The notes below the pieces were generated by a model. That model saw nothing but the letters and a program-made list of their open reading frames with translations, did not search any database and had not been told where the DNA came from. The position numbers and the translations under genes are program-made. Below are positions 1-6,219 of a DNA stretch of 7,735 bases, piece by piece (within the stretch, counting starts at the first letter, position 1; every line of letters begins with the position of its first letter). The stretch covers positions 1 to 7,735 of the forward strand of contig CACZPG010000231.1 of the NCBI GenBank assembly GCA_902782965.1. The letters run 5' to 3'. The stretch is from an uncultured Lachnospiraceae bacterium (GTDB lineage Bacteria; Bacillota; Clostridia; Lachnospirales; Lachnospiraceae).

Positions 1-554
1 CTGATGAAGAAGACTACAGTCATTCTTCCTTCCTTCTGATTAGAGGAATCCAGCAGACTTTTGAAATCATCATAGCAATTATTCAGGGAACTTCCCTTAG
101 CATAATATCTGTCCGGCATCTGGATGGTAGAAAAGGCATCCTTGACAGTCTCATGGTCCTGAGTGAAAGGCGCCAGGATCTGCCCTCTGTTATCAAATCT
201 GATAAGTCCGAAATTACTTCCGGAAAGCTCATCAATGATATACTCGGCATCCTTCATGACACCATCCATCCTTGGATTCTTTCCGTTATAATCCTCGGCC
301 CACATACTGATAGTTGTATCAACTACGAAGAGAACATCCAGATTCTTCATTTCAATCGTTGAATCATATTTCTTATCCATTATCCTGAGATTAATGATAA
401 ATGTAAGCGCAAGGATAACAAATACATACAGTATCCTGAAAAACTTATGAAGTTTTCTCTCATCTTTTCTAGCCACAAATATTATATAAACAACAAATAC
501 TGCTATAAGCAGTGGTGCCGCTATAAATAGTGGTATTATGGGTTTCGTTATCAT
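1..554 (-). CDS. Second VWA domain-containing membrane protein (BatB-like), 3' end outside the window
   Basis: The frame is open from the ATG at 552-554 to the left edge, giving 184 residues with no stop; the rest lies outside the window. Two membrane segments (about 5-27 and 38-57) come first, separated by a short basic loop (ARKDERKLHK). The VWA domain begins near residue 70. The first metal motif is DTTIS (D79, T81, S83), a DxTxS variant of the usual DxSxS. T131 in PFTQD is the expected Thr, and KGSSLNNCYDDF (153-164) is the following loop. The last metal-site Asp would lie past the edge. The first base pairs overlap the TGA of the first VWA gene (ATGA), so the two proteins are likely made in a fixed ratio. 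Paired VWA genes after moxR and DUF58 match BatA/BatB order, but whether this one has the tetratricopeptide-type extension of some clusters cannot be seen. Confidence 0.88.
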   Translation of the reverse strand, partial: MITKPIIPLFIAAPLLIAVFVVYIIFVARKDERKLHKFFRILYVFVILALTFIINLRIMDKKYDSTIEMKNLDVLFVVDTTISMWAEDYNGKNPRMDGVMKDAEYIIDELSGSNFGLIRFDNRGQILAPFTQDHETVKDAFSTIQMPDRYYAKGSSLNNCYDDFKSLLDSSNQKEGRMTVVFFI

Positions 555-1654
555 AATTTTATCACCAGTCCCGTAACAAGCATTAGACAAACTACAATCA
601 TCAGAACCACTACAGCCTTCTGAGGCTGATCATTAACCTTGGTAATAGTAACCTCTTCAACCTCGAGGGCTTCCTCTCTTTCTATATCTCTTACAATATC
701 CTGAACCGAAAGAGACTCGCTCTGCTTATAATATTTTCCGCCGGTACTCTGAACTGCAGCACTCAGAGCCTGTTCATCTTCATGATAATCGGTAGTATTC
801 ATCCAGCTCCAGTTTTCCTGGTTAGGGAAAATACCAAATATCTTAATGTCATTCTTCTTACAGAGCTGAGCTGCTTCATCCAGCTCTACAAGAGGTTTTG
901 AAAGTTCTTCCTGAGAATTATCGGTTGACATAATAATTATTCTGGTTCTATCTTCCTCATCCAGTCTCGGAAAACTGTACATACAGGAGGCCAGACCTTC
1001 ACCGATAAGAGAACTACCCTTCTGGTAATTCTTAACCAGAGTTCCTGCGTCATAATAATCCAGCTGTTCCTGAAGTGCCTGGAATTCATCGTAATTATCA
1101 TAATCATACTTTACATATCCTGTATTGGGATCGTAGTAAGTATCCATATATTTCTTCTGAAGAACGAAGTATTCCTTAATCTCCTCCAGCTTGCCTTTGA
1201 CGAAATCATAATCATCTGTCATTGGAACATAGAGAACCGAAGAGGTATTGTAAATACATATTCCGAAACGGTCTCCGTCCAGACCATCTACAACCCCCTC
1301 AAGGCTTTCAACCAGTTCATAATTAAGCTCATACAGTGAGTACGATACATCCATGCAGAGGAAGATATCTCTCTTCTTGGTACCGTTGCTGACAGTTTCT
1401 TTCTTGGCCGGTCTGGAAACCAGAACCAGCGATGCAGCCGCTGTAGCTACGATACATACTTCCATCACGATTGAGAGAATCGTATAAAGCTTTCTTCTGG
1501 TTTTATAAGTATCGAGGTTTCTGACGAAATAAGTGTTAGCTGCCTTAATACCACCCTTATATTTAATTTTCAACTTCAGAACATGCATTAAGATAATTAT
1601 CACTGCCAGCACCGGCAATCCTATCTTAAGTACATTTGGATGTATAAGATGCAT
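551..1654 (-). CDS. VWA domain-containing membrane protein (BatA-like)
   Basis: This 367-residue protein has the architecture of Bat-type VWA proteins. Two N-terminal membrane segments (about 9-26 and 57-80) come first, then a VWA domain (about 95-320) and a C-terminal membrane helix (about 346-365). The metal-ion-dependent adhesion site (MIDAS) is complete: D102, S104 and S106 in the DVSYS motif, T146 in PMTDD, and D245 in MSTDNS. GSSLIGEGLAS (213-223) matches the loop that follows in such domains. It should bind a divalent metal and, through it, an acidic residue of a partner. Between the Thr and the GSSL loop is an unusual Tyr/Asp-rich insert (about 160-203). The TGA stop overlaps the next start codon (ATGA). 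The family is usually encoded with a MoxR ATPase, as here. Which side of the membrane the VWA domain faces needs a topology test. The BatA likeness rests on architecture and gene order. Confidence 0.9.
   Translation of the reverse strand: MHLIHPNVLKIGLPVLAVIIILMHVLKLKIKYKGGIKAANTYFVRNLDTYKTRRKLYTILSIVMEVCIVATAAASLVLVSRPAKKETVSNGTKKRDIFLCMDVSYSLYELNYELVESLEGVVDGLDGDRFGICIYNTSSVLYVPMTDDYDFVKGKLEEIKEYFVLQKKYMDTYYDPNTGYVKYDYDNYDEFQALQEQLDYYDAGTLVKNYQKGSSLIGEGLASCMYSFPRLDEEDRTRIIIMSTDNSQEELSKPLVELDEAAQLCKKNDIKIFGIFPNQENWSWMNTTDYHEDEQALSAAVQSTGGKYYKQSESLSVQDIVRDIEREEALEVEEVTITKVNDQPQKAVVVLMIVVCLMLVTGLVIKL
561..566 (-). promoter_or_regulatory. Ribosome binding site of the second VWA gene
   Basis: The minus strand has GGTGAT six bases before the ATG at 552-554. 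This is the 3' half of the extended Shine-Dalgarno consensus (AGGAGGTGAT) without the GGAGG core, so it should be weak alone. The ATGA overlap with the first VWA gene probably supplies re-initiating ribosomes. Confidence 0.45.
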
Positions 1655-1655
1655 C

Positions 1656-2135
1656 TTATTTCCTCCATCCTTCTATCAGCATTCTGGTTTTGAGTATAGA
1701 CTGTCTGGCATCTATTCTTGTCTCCCGCGCAAACTCAGGTTCATAATATTCTTTTACCAGATTAGTCAGCTGAGGAATATTAACAGCTCTTATTTCCGTA
1801 AGAGTATATCTCTCAACGTTGATGCCTGTCACATCCCTGACAAACATTCTAATACACAGACTCATCTTCTGATATGCCTGTCTTACGGTAATACGTCTGT
1901 TCATCAGATCTCTCTCAATATAGACAAGCTCACCTATATATTTCTTCTTCTTGCCTTCCAGTGTTGCTTCTGATATCTTCTTAAGCCTAATCTGCTTCTC
2001 CTTCTTAAGCCTGTCCCCAAGCTTTTTGCGGAAATAAACCTGCAGGAATATAGCTGCAGCAAGCATTATTACGGCCAGAATCGGCCAGATTATCATATAC
2101 TGGAAAGGCGCCTGTAATTCTACTGTTGTTTCCAT
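1656..2135 (-). CDS. Small single-pass membrane protein of the MoxR/VWA cluster, family unassigned
   Basis: I do not recognise a named family with confidence. The 159-residue protein starts with a short acidic segment, then one membrane helix (about 12-34, IIWPILAVIMLAAAIFLQVYF). A very basic stretch follows (36-65, rich in Lys and Arg), which by the positive-inside rule places the rest in the cytoplasm. Residues 66-159 look all-helical, with a conserved-looking core of the type RQAYQKMSLCIRMFVRDVTG and a later TLTEI and YYEPEFA. This shape and gene position (between DUF58 and the VWA genes) resemble the DUF4381-type membrane proteins of Bat clusters, but that is an analogy from layout only. 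The start ATG has AAGGA seven bases upstream. Its stop TAA (1656-1658) is one base from the next ATG, and its last codons contain that gene's ribosome site, so the two are probably translationally coupled. Confidence 0.8.
   Translation of the reverse strand: METTVELQAPFQYMIIWPILAVIMLAAAIFLQVYFRKKLGDRLKKEKQIRLKKISEATLEGKKKKYIGELVYIERDLMNRRITVRQAYQKMSLCIRMFVRDVTGINVERYTLTEIRAVNIPQLTNLVKEYYEPEFARETRIDARQSILKTRMLIEGWRK
1661..1666 (-). promoter_or_regulatory. Ribosome binding site of the first VWA gene, inside the preceding gene
   Basis: The minus strand reads GGAGGAAATAAGATG. The GGAGGA site is made of the last sense codons of the small membrane protein, the TAA is its stop, and the ATG (1652-1654) starts the VWA protein six bases after the site. 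This decides the start and implies translational coupling. Confidence 0.8.
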
Positions 2136-2156
2136 GTTGATTTCCTTCTATACAAA

Positions 2157-2185
2157 CCCTGATTCGATATAACTATCGAGCAGGA
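2157..2185 (-). other. Intercistronic RNA hairpin after the DUF58 gene
   Basis: On the minus strand the sequence TCGATA-GTTA-TATCGA forms a perfect six-base-pair stem with a four-base loop (2164-2179). CCTG (2181-2184) and CAGG (2158-2161) extend it outward across a small internal loop, plus one possible T-G pair. It lies between the DUF58 stop (2190-2192) and the next ribosome site (2143-2147). The downstream bases (GTTTGTATAG) are not a continuous T-run, so it is not a good terminator. An mRNA stability or expression-ratio element is more likely. No function is shown. Confidence 0.5.
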
Positions 2186-2189
2186 ATTC

Positions 2190-3059
2190 TTACACTACAT
2201 TCTTGTGCTTCTCGAATAATTCAACCACTTTGTCAACCACTTCAGCTTCTTTACTTACCGATACACGGCTGATCATATATCTCTTATATATTTCATTCGT
2301 TCGTTTCAGACGTTTATTTCTGTCTTCCACCTCTGCAGCATGAAGCTTCTTATCATTAAGCAGAAATTCTCTCTCATATCCGCCCTTGTCCAGATCGAAC
2401 AGCCTGTTACCTGTAAGAAATGCATCCTCAATATTCACTACCAGAACATCATTCTTTACAGTCAGTCTTTTCATAAGATTATCATTGATTTTGGATTCGC
2501 CATCCATATCAGTGATAATGAAAATGATCATCTTTCTACGGATATTCTCTGATACATATTCAAGAGTATCATTAAGAGGTTTGGATTCTTCATCCTTCAG
2601 ACATTTCTCATATCTGAGCAGAAGGTTCTCCAGATGCTGATTACCGGATCTGAAGAAGCTGAAATCATATCCCTGATCCGTACTTGTGAGAAGCGCATAA
2701 TCATCACCGTGATTATTGATAAGGTAACTGATGGTTCCGAATACATTTAAGGCAACATCAGCCTTACGCTCTCCGGAATCAGTATCACCTTTGAATTTCC
2801 TGCCTGAATCACATATGAAGAGAATATTATGCTTCTTCTCAGCTATATATCTCCTTATAAGTACGCGGCCGGTCTTGGAGGATGACTTCCAGTCTATATC
2901 CTTGACACTGTCACCATAAACATACTCTCTCAAGTCATCAAAATCGAAGCTTCGCCCACGATAAATGGAACCAAACTCTCCATCCAGTACATTTGAAGTT
3001 TTCTTACGTGTATATAATGATATTGAAGCCTTTATCTTGGCCAGGTAATCGTAATCCAT
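2190..3059 (-). CDS. DUF58 domain-containing protein
   Basis: This 289-residue protein has the DUF58 signature between about 30 and 57. GSIYRGRSFDFDDLREY is followed by VYGDSVKDIDWKSS, with the invariant G35, R36, D39, R44, Y46, D50, D56 and W57. The C-terminal two thirds look like a VWA-type fold. A strand ending in CDSGRK (83-88) occupies the usual metal-site position, and ITDMDGE (182-188) is at the later Asp position. The metal motif is degenerate (DSGRK instead of DxSxS), so metal binding is doubtful. There is no signal peptide or clear membrane segment, unlike many DUF58 proteins with N-terminal anchors, so it is probably cytoplasmic or peripherally bound. The start is firm: AAGGG lies six bases upstream and an in-frame TAG at 3065-3067 rules out a longer form. 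DUF58 genes commonly follow moxR; their molecular function is not established. A hairpin follows the stop codon. Confidence 0.93.
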   Translation of the reverse strand: MDYDYLAKIKASISLYTRKKTSNVLDGEFGSIYRGRSFDFDDLREYVYGDSVKDIDWKSSSKTGRVLIRRYIAEKKHNILFICDSGRKFKGDTDSGERKADVALNVFGTISYLINNHGDDYALLTSTDQGYDFSFFRSGNQHLENLLLRYEKCLKDEESKPLNDTLEYVSENIRRKMIIFIITDMDGESKINDNLMKRLTVKNDVLVVNIEDAFLTGNRLFDLDKGGYEREFLLNDKKLHAAEVEDRNKRLKRTNEIYKRYMISRVSVSKEAEVVDKVVELFEKHKNVV

Positions 3060-3135
3060 TTCCTACCCTTTTCTTCCACACTTCCTCCGCAGGTGAGTTA
3101 ATCCCCTGACGGATTCAGTATTCTATAATTATTTA

Positions 3136-4146
3136 CTAAGGTGTCTGAATAGCTCCCACAATCTTATCGATAATCGTCTCTTCAGTAACACCATCTGCAA
3201 TTGCAGCGTAGGTAAGTTCAACTCTGTGACGAAGCACCTGATGACGGAGCAGCTTGACATCATCCGGAGTAACATATGTTCTTCCGTATATCAGCGCAAC
3301 AGCCTTGGCAATCTTCATAAATGCTATTGATGCTCTCGGGCTTGCTCCCATCTTCACATAACGGCTGAGTTCCTGTGGAAGTACTCTGTCACTGTGTCTT
3401 GTTGCATCTACTATGAAAGAAATATATTTCTTGATTGCTGTATCTACATAGATTTTCTCTGCTATAGACTGAAGATTATCTATATCTTTGATATTAAGTA
3501 CAGGAGGAGTCCTCTTAATGGCTCCGCTTTCTATTCTGTTAAGGATTTCTGTTTCCTCATCAGGTGTCGGATATGTGATTTTCTCCTTGATAAGGAATCG
3601 GTCTGTCTGAGCCTCTGAAAGAAGGTAAGTACCTTCCTGCTCAATTGGGTTCTGTGTAGCTATTACTATAAATACATCACCCGGCATTGTATAAGTGCTT
3701 CCACCTATTGTAACCTGTCTCTCCTGCATAGCTTCAAGCATGGCACTCTGTGTCTTGGCACTTGAACGGTTAATCTCATCCAGGAGAACGAAATTGGCAA
3801 ATACCGGACCAAGGGTTGTATCGAACTGTCCTGTAGACTGATTATATACCTGTGTTCCAATGATATCACTCGGAAGAAGATCCGGTGTACACTGAATACG
3901 TGAGAACTTACCATTCACGGCATCTGATATAGTTTTGGCTGCTGTAGTTTTTGCAAGTCCCGGAACAGATTCAATAAGAATATGTCCGTCAGCGATAATT
4001 GATGATACCAGTGCAAATTTCAGATTCTGCTGACCCACTACCTTTCCATCATAATAATCAGATAGCTTCTTAATTGTTTCCTGCGCATAAGTAAATTCTT
4101 CCTGTGTTATCCCACCCATACCGGATTTATCTTGAAATTTATCCAT
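3136..4146 (-). CDS. MoxR-family AAA+ ATPase
   Basis: This is a cytoplasmic ATPase of the MoxR family, a AAA+ group thought to act as chaperones that remodel or activate partner proteins, often ones with VWA domains encoded nearby. The 336 residues have the usual length and motifs. The Walker A region is ESVPGLAKTT (59-68, with K66 and T67), where Ser replaces the first Gly, as in many relatives. Walker B is FVLLDEINR (119-127, with D123 and E124) and sensor 1 is ATQNP (163-167). The conserved SEAQTDRF block (177-184) carries the probable arginine finger R183. GASPRAS (267-273) is sensor 2 with R271. The C-terminal part is the helical lid. It is the first gene of the MoxR/DUF58/VWA set and is followed after 76 bases by the DUF58 gene. 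The ATPase should be active, since all catalytic motifs are intact; the client is inferred to be the downstream VWA or DUF58 proteins. Confidence 0.95.
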   Translation of the reverse strand: MDKFQDKSGMGGITQEEFTYAQETIKKLSDYYDGKVVGQQNLKFALVSSIIADGHILIESVPGLAKTTAAKTISDAVNGKFSRIQCTPDLLPSDIIGTQVYNQSTGQFDTTLGPVFANFVLLDEINRSSAKTQSAMLEAMQERQVTIGGSTYTMPGDVFIVIATQNPIEQEGTYLLSEAQTDRFLIKEKITYPTPDEETEILNRIESGAIKRTPPVLNIKDIDNLQSIAEKIYVDTAIKKYISFIVDATRHSDRVLPQELSRYVKMGASPRASIAFMKIAKAVALIYGRTYVTPDDVKLLRHQVLRHRVELTYAAIADGVTEETIIDKIVGAIQTP

Positions 4147-4155
4147 TTTTCTTCG

Positions 4156-4161
4156 TCTCCT
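4156..4161 (-). promoter_or_regulatory. Ribosome binding site of the moxR gene
   Basis: The minus strand has AGGAGA nine bases before the ATG at 4144-4146, in an otherwise A/T-rich 41-base gap. The gap shows no hairpin followed by a T-run, so I see no terminator between the transporter and the MoxR gene. Confidence 0.75.
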
Positions 4162-4187
4162 AATACTTAATATTTCAACTTATTTTT

Positions 4188-6206
4188 TTAGTTCTTCTTT
4201 TTCTTCTTGTCTTTCTCAGACTTTTCATTTTCAGATTTTTCTTTCTCAGCCTTTTCTTTCTCGGCCTTCTGCCTTGCTGCTTTTTCCTTCTCGGCCTTTT
4301 CTTTCTCAGCTTTCTGTTTTGCTGCCTTTTCCTTCTCGGCCTTTTCCTTCTCGGCCTTAGCTGCCTTCTCAGGCTTCTGCTTCTTCATTTCCTTCTGAAT
4401 ATCTTCTGCAGTAACCGGAAGTGGTGTCATGATCGGCTCAATATACTGCGACTCATAATAATGGTAGAGCGCTTTATATTCTTCAGCATGCATATCATTG
4501 GTATGACCATGCATTTCATCAAACTCGTCATCTCTTCTTATTTTCTTAGCAACATGGAGAGATACGTTTGCAGCATGGGAAGCTATTCTTTCGAAACTGT
4601 TTACCAGATCGAACAGTGATACTCCACCTTCAATACTGCATATTCCATCCTGAAGTCTCTGAACATGGTGAGACTTGATTATTTCTTTCAGCTCATCAAT
4701 CGCCTCGGAAAGAGGTTCTACTCTTACTGCAAGATATATATCATCCTGAATGAAGGAATTGATGGCTGTCTCTAATGTATACTTAACAGCCTGGATTATT
4801 GTTTCTACCTCCCGGTGACCGTTCGGTGAGAAATGTATTTCCTTCTCATTCTTATCCTGAGCCACGTATGCAATATTCATACAATAGTCGCCCATTCTCT
4901 CGAAATCACCTACACTGTTAAGAATTTCATTAACTGTAAGCTTATCATCACTTGTAAGACGCTTCCTGTCGATATGAACTATGTAAGTAGAAAGAGCTGT
5001 CTCACATTTATCTATGAAGCTTTCATTCTCTTCCATCTGCGGCAGTATATCTTCACTGTACTGATAGAGCATGTCAGTAGCCATTCTGTAATTATCAAGT
5101 ATGGCTTCACCCATCTTGGTGATAAGTGCTCTACACTGCTCCAGAGCTATGGTAGGAGTATTGAGAAGCATGCCATCCAGCTTCGCAAGTTCTACATCCG
5201 CAGGACTTACCTGTTCTCCACCCACAACCTTCTCTGTAAAATCAGAAACCTTCTCTGAGAACGGAAGAAGAATCAGACTTGTCAGTAAATTAAACAGAAG
5301 ATGTATTGTAGCTATGCTTCCTCTGTTTACAAGATTATCCATAAAAGGAAGACCAACGGTGTAATGGAGCAGATATATTATTACTGAGAAGAACACCGCT
5401 CCGAATACATTGAAGAATACATATCCAACAACCAGTCTTTTCGCTGTTTTATTGGCTCCGATTCCACCCATGATCGTGGTGGAACATTTTCCGATATTCT
5501 GACCTATGATAATAGGAATTGCCACCGCATAAGAAATGGTTCCTGTTGCCGATAAAGCCTGCAGAATACCTACAGAAGCATTAGAGCTCTGGAGTATTAC
5601 TGTAATGACAATACCCGTCAGTATACCAATCAGCGGATTCTCAAAAGAGGTAAAGAAGGACTGGAATTTCTCAGATTCTCTGAGAGGGGTAAATACATTT
5701 TCCATAAGAGTCATTCCATAGAAAAGCATTCCCAGACCTACCATTATTCCCGCTATATTCTTGGCCTTCTTACTCTTTGCAAATACTATAATAAACGCTC
5801 CGAGACCTACAAGCATTGGGGCAAAGGATGAAGGCTTGATTAGCTGAAGCACAATATTATCATCGCCTATATCACCGAGACGCAGAATTTGAGCTGTTAC
5901 GGTACTTCCCAGATTTGAGCCGAAGACTACAGGCATAGCCTGAGCAACCTTCATAATACCTGCGTTAACAAAACCTACAAGCATTATAGTTGTGGCAGCC
6001 GAGCTCTGGATTATGGCAGTAACACCTGCTCCGAAGCCCCAGCCCTTCAGCTTTCCGACTCTCTTCTTCTTGCTGGTGGTCACTTTTTCAAGAAGCCTTT
6101 CAAGACCGGAACCGGTCAGCTTCTCAAGAGAAGAACTCATATTGCTCATTCCGAAGAGGAACAGGCCTATTCCTCCGAAGAGCTGCAAAATGTCTAAAAT
6201 ATCCAT
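4188..6206 (-). CDS. Na+/phosphate cotransporter family protein with PhoU-like domain and repetitive Lys/Glu tail
   Basis: This is an integral membrane protein of the NptA/YjbB (PNaS, Na/Pi cotransporter II) family, expected to move inorganic phosphate with Na+; some bacterial relatives act mainly as exporters. The 672 residues divide into three parts. Residues 1-320 are hydrophobic, with about eight membrane segments in two homologous halves, each carrying the family's QSS signature: QSSAATT at 67-73 and QSSNAS at 206-211. Residues about 345-555 form a soluble helical PhoU-like region with the expected ERMGDYCMNIA (436-446) and ERIASHAANVS (539-549) helices. Residues about 601-672 are a Lys/Glu/Ala-rich tail, including three 15-residue repeats and a closing KDKKKKKN. 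Length without the tail (about 600) is near the family's usual size, so the tail is an addition. The gene sits 11 bases after citrate synthase and 41 bases before the MoxR gene. The family call is secure; transport direction and role of the tail are not known. Confidence 0.93.
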   Translation of the reverse strand: MDILDILQLFGGIGLFLFGMSNMSSSLEKLTGSGLERLLEKVTTSKKKRVGKLKGWGFGAGVTAIIQSSAATTIMLVGFVNAGIMKVAQAMPVVFGSNLGSTVTAQILRLGDIGDDNIVLQLIKPSSFAPMLVGLGAFIIVFAKSKKAKNIAGIMVGLGMLFYGMTLMENVFTPLRESEKFQSFFTSFENPLIGILTGIVITVILQSSNASVGILQALSATGTISYAVAIPIIIGQNIGKCSTTIMGGIGANKTAKRLVVGYVFFNVFGAVFFSVIIYLLHYTVGLPFMDNLVNRGSIATIHLLFNLLTSLILLPFSEKVSDFTEKVVGGEQVSPADVELAKLDGMLLNTPTIALEQCRALITKMGEAILDNYRMATDMLYQYSEDILPQMEENESFIDKCETALSTYIVHIDRKRLTSDDKLTVNEILNSVGDFERMGDYCMNIAYVAQDKNEKEIHFSPNGHREVETIIQAVKYTLETAINSFIQDDIYLAVRVEPLSEAIDELKEIIKSHHVQRLQDGICSIEGGVSLFDLVNSFERIASHAANVSLHVAKKIRRDDEFDEMHGHTNDMHAEEYKALYHYYESQYIEPIMTPLPVTAEDIQKEMKKQKPEKAAKAEKEKAEKEKAAKQKAEKEKAEKEKAARQKAEKEKAEKEKSENEKSEKDKKKKKN
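4221..4355 (-). repeat. Three 45-base tandem repeats encoding a charged helix in the transporter tail
   Basis: Three consecutive 45-base units, 4311-4355, 4266-4310 and 4221-4265 in gene order, encode AEKEKAEKEKAAKQK, AEKEKAEKEKAARQK and AEKEKAEKEKSENEK (residues 618-662). Inside each unit there is a shorter AEKEK period of 15 bases. Units differ mostly by synonymous changes and a few substitutions, and the third has diverged at its end. The alternating Lys/Glu pattern predicts a long, salt-bridged, soluble helix. All units keep the frame. Confidence 0.9.
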
Positions 6207-6212
6207 AATTTT

Positions 6213-6219
6213 CCTTCCT
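6213..6219 (-). promoter_or_regulatory. Ribosome binding site overlapping the citrate synthase stop codon
   Basis: The minus strand reads TAGGAAGGAAAATTATG. The TAG ends citrate synthase, and its last two bases begin the AGGAAGG ribosome site, six bases before the transporter ATG (6204-6206). A ribosome ending citrate synthase therefore sits on the initiation site of the next gene, which suggests translational coupling and a shared transcript. Confidence 0.75.

Noticed and set aside
1533..1973. Plus-strand open frame of 146 codons across the VWA/small membrane protein junction
   Set aside because: It lies antisense to two well-supported genes, has no recognisable domain and no good ribosome site; similar antisense frames occur throughout the window.
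3100..3115. Hairpin AATCC/GGATT as a terminator after the MoxR gene
   Set aside because: The stem is only five pairs and no T-run follows on the minus strand; it cannot be supported as a terminator.
3705..3914. Minus-strand 69-codon frame inside the MoxR gene
   Set aside because: It is a shifted frame within the Walker B region of an intact ATPase gene; there is no sign of a frameshift in the parent gene.
4221..4355. Regular repeats considered as a CRISPR array
   Set aside because: The units are directly adjacent without unique spacers and keep a continuous protein frame, so they are coding tandem repeats.
4207..4398. Plus-strand frame encoding a Ser/Phe/Ala-rich repetitive peptide
   Set aside because: It is the exact antisense image of the Lys/Glu repeats in the transporter tail. 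Its open frame is a by-product of the repeat, and it has no independent support.
4833..5258. Plus-strand open frame of 141 codons inside the transporter gene
   Set aside because: It is antisense to the PhoU-like domain, whose reading frame is clearly under protein-level constraint; the antisense product has no family features.
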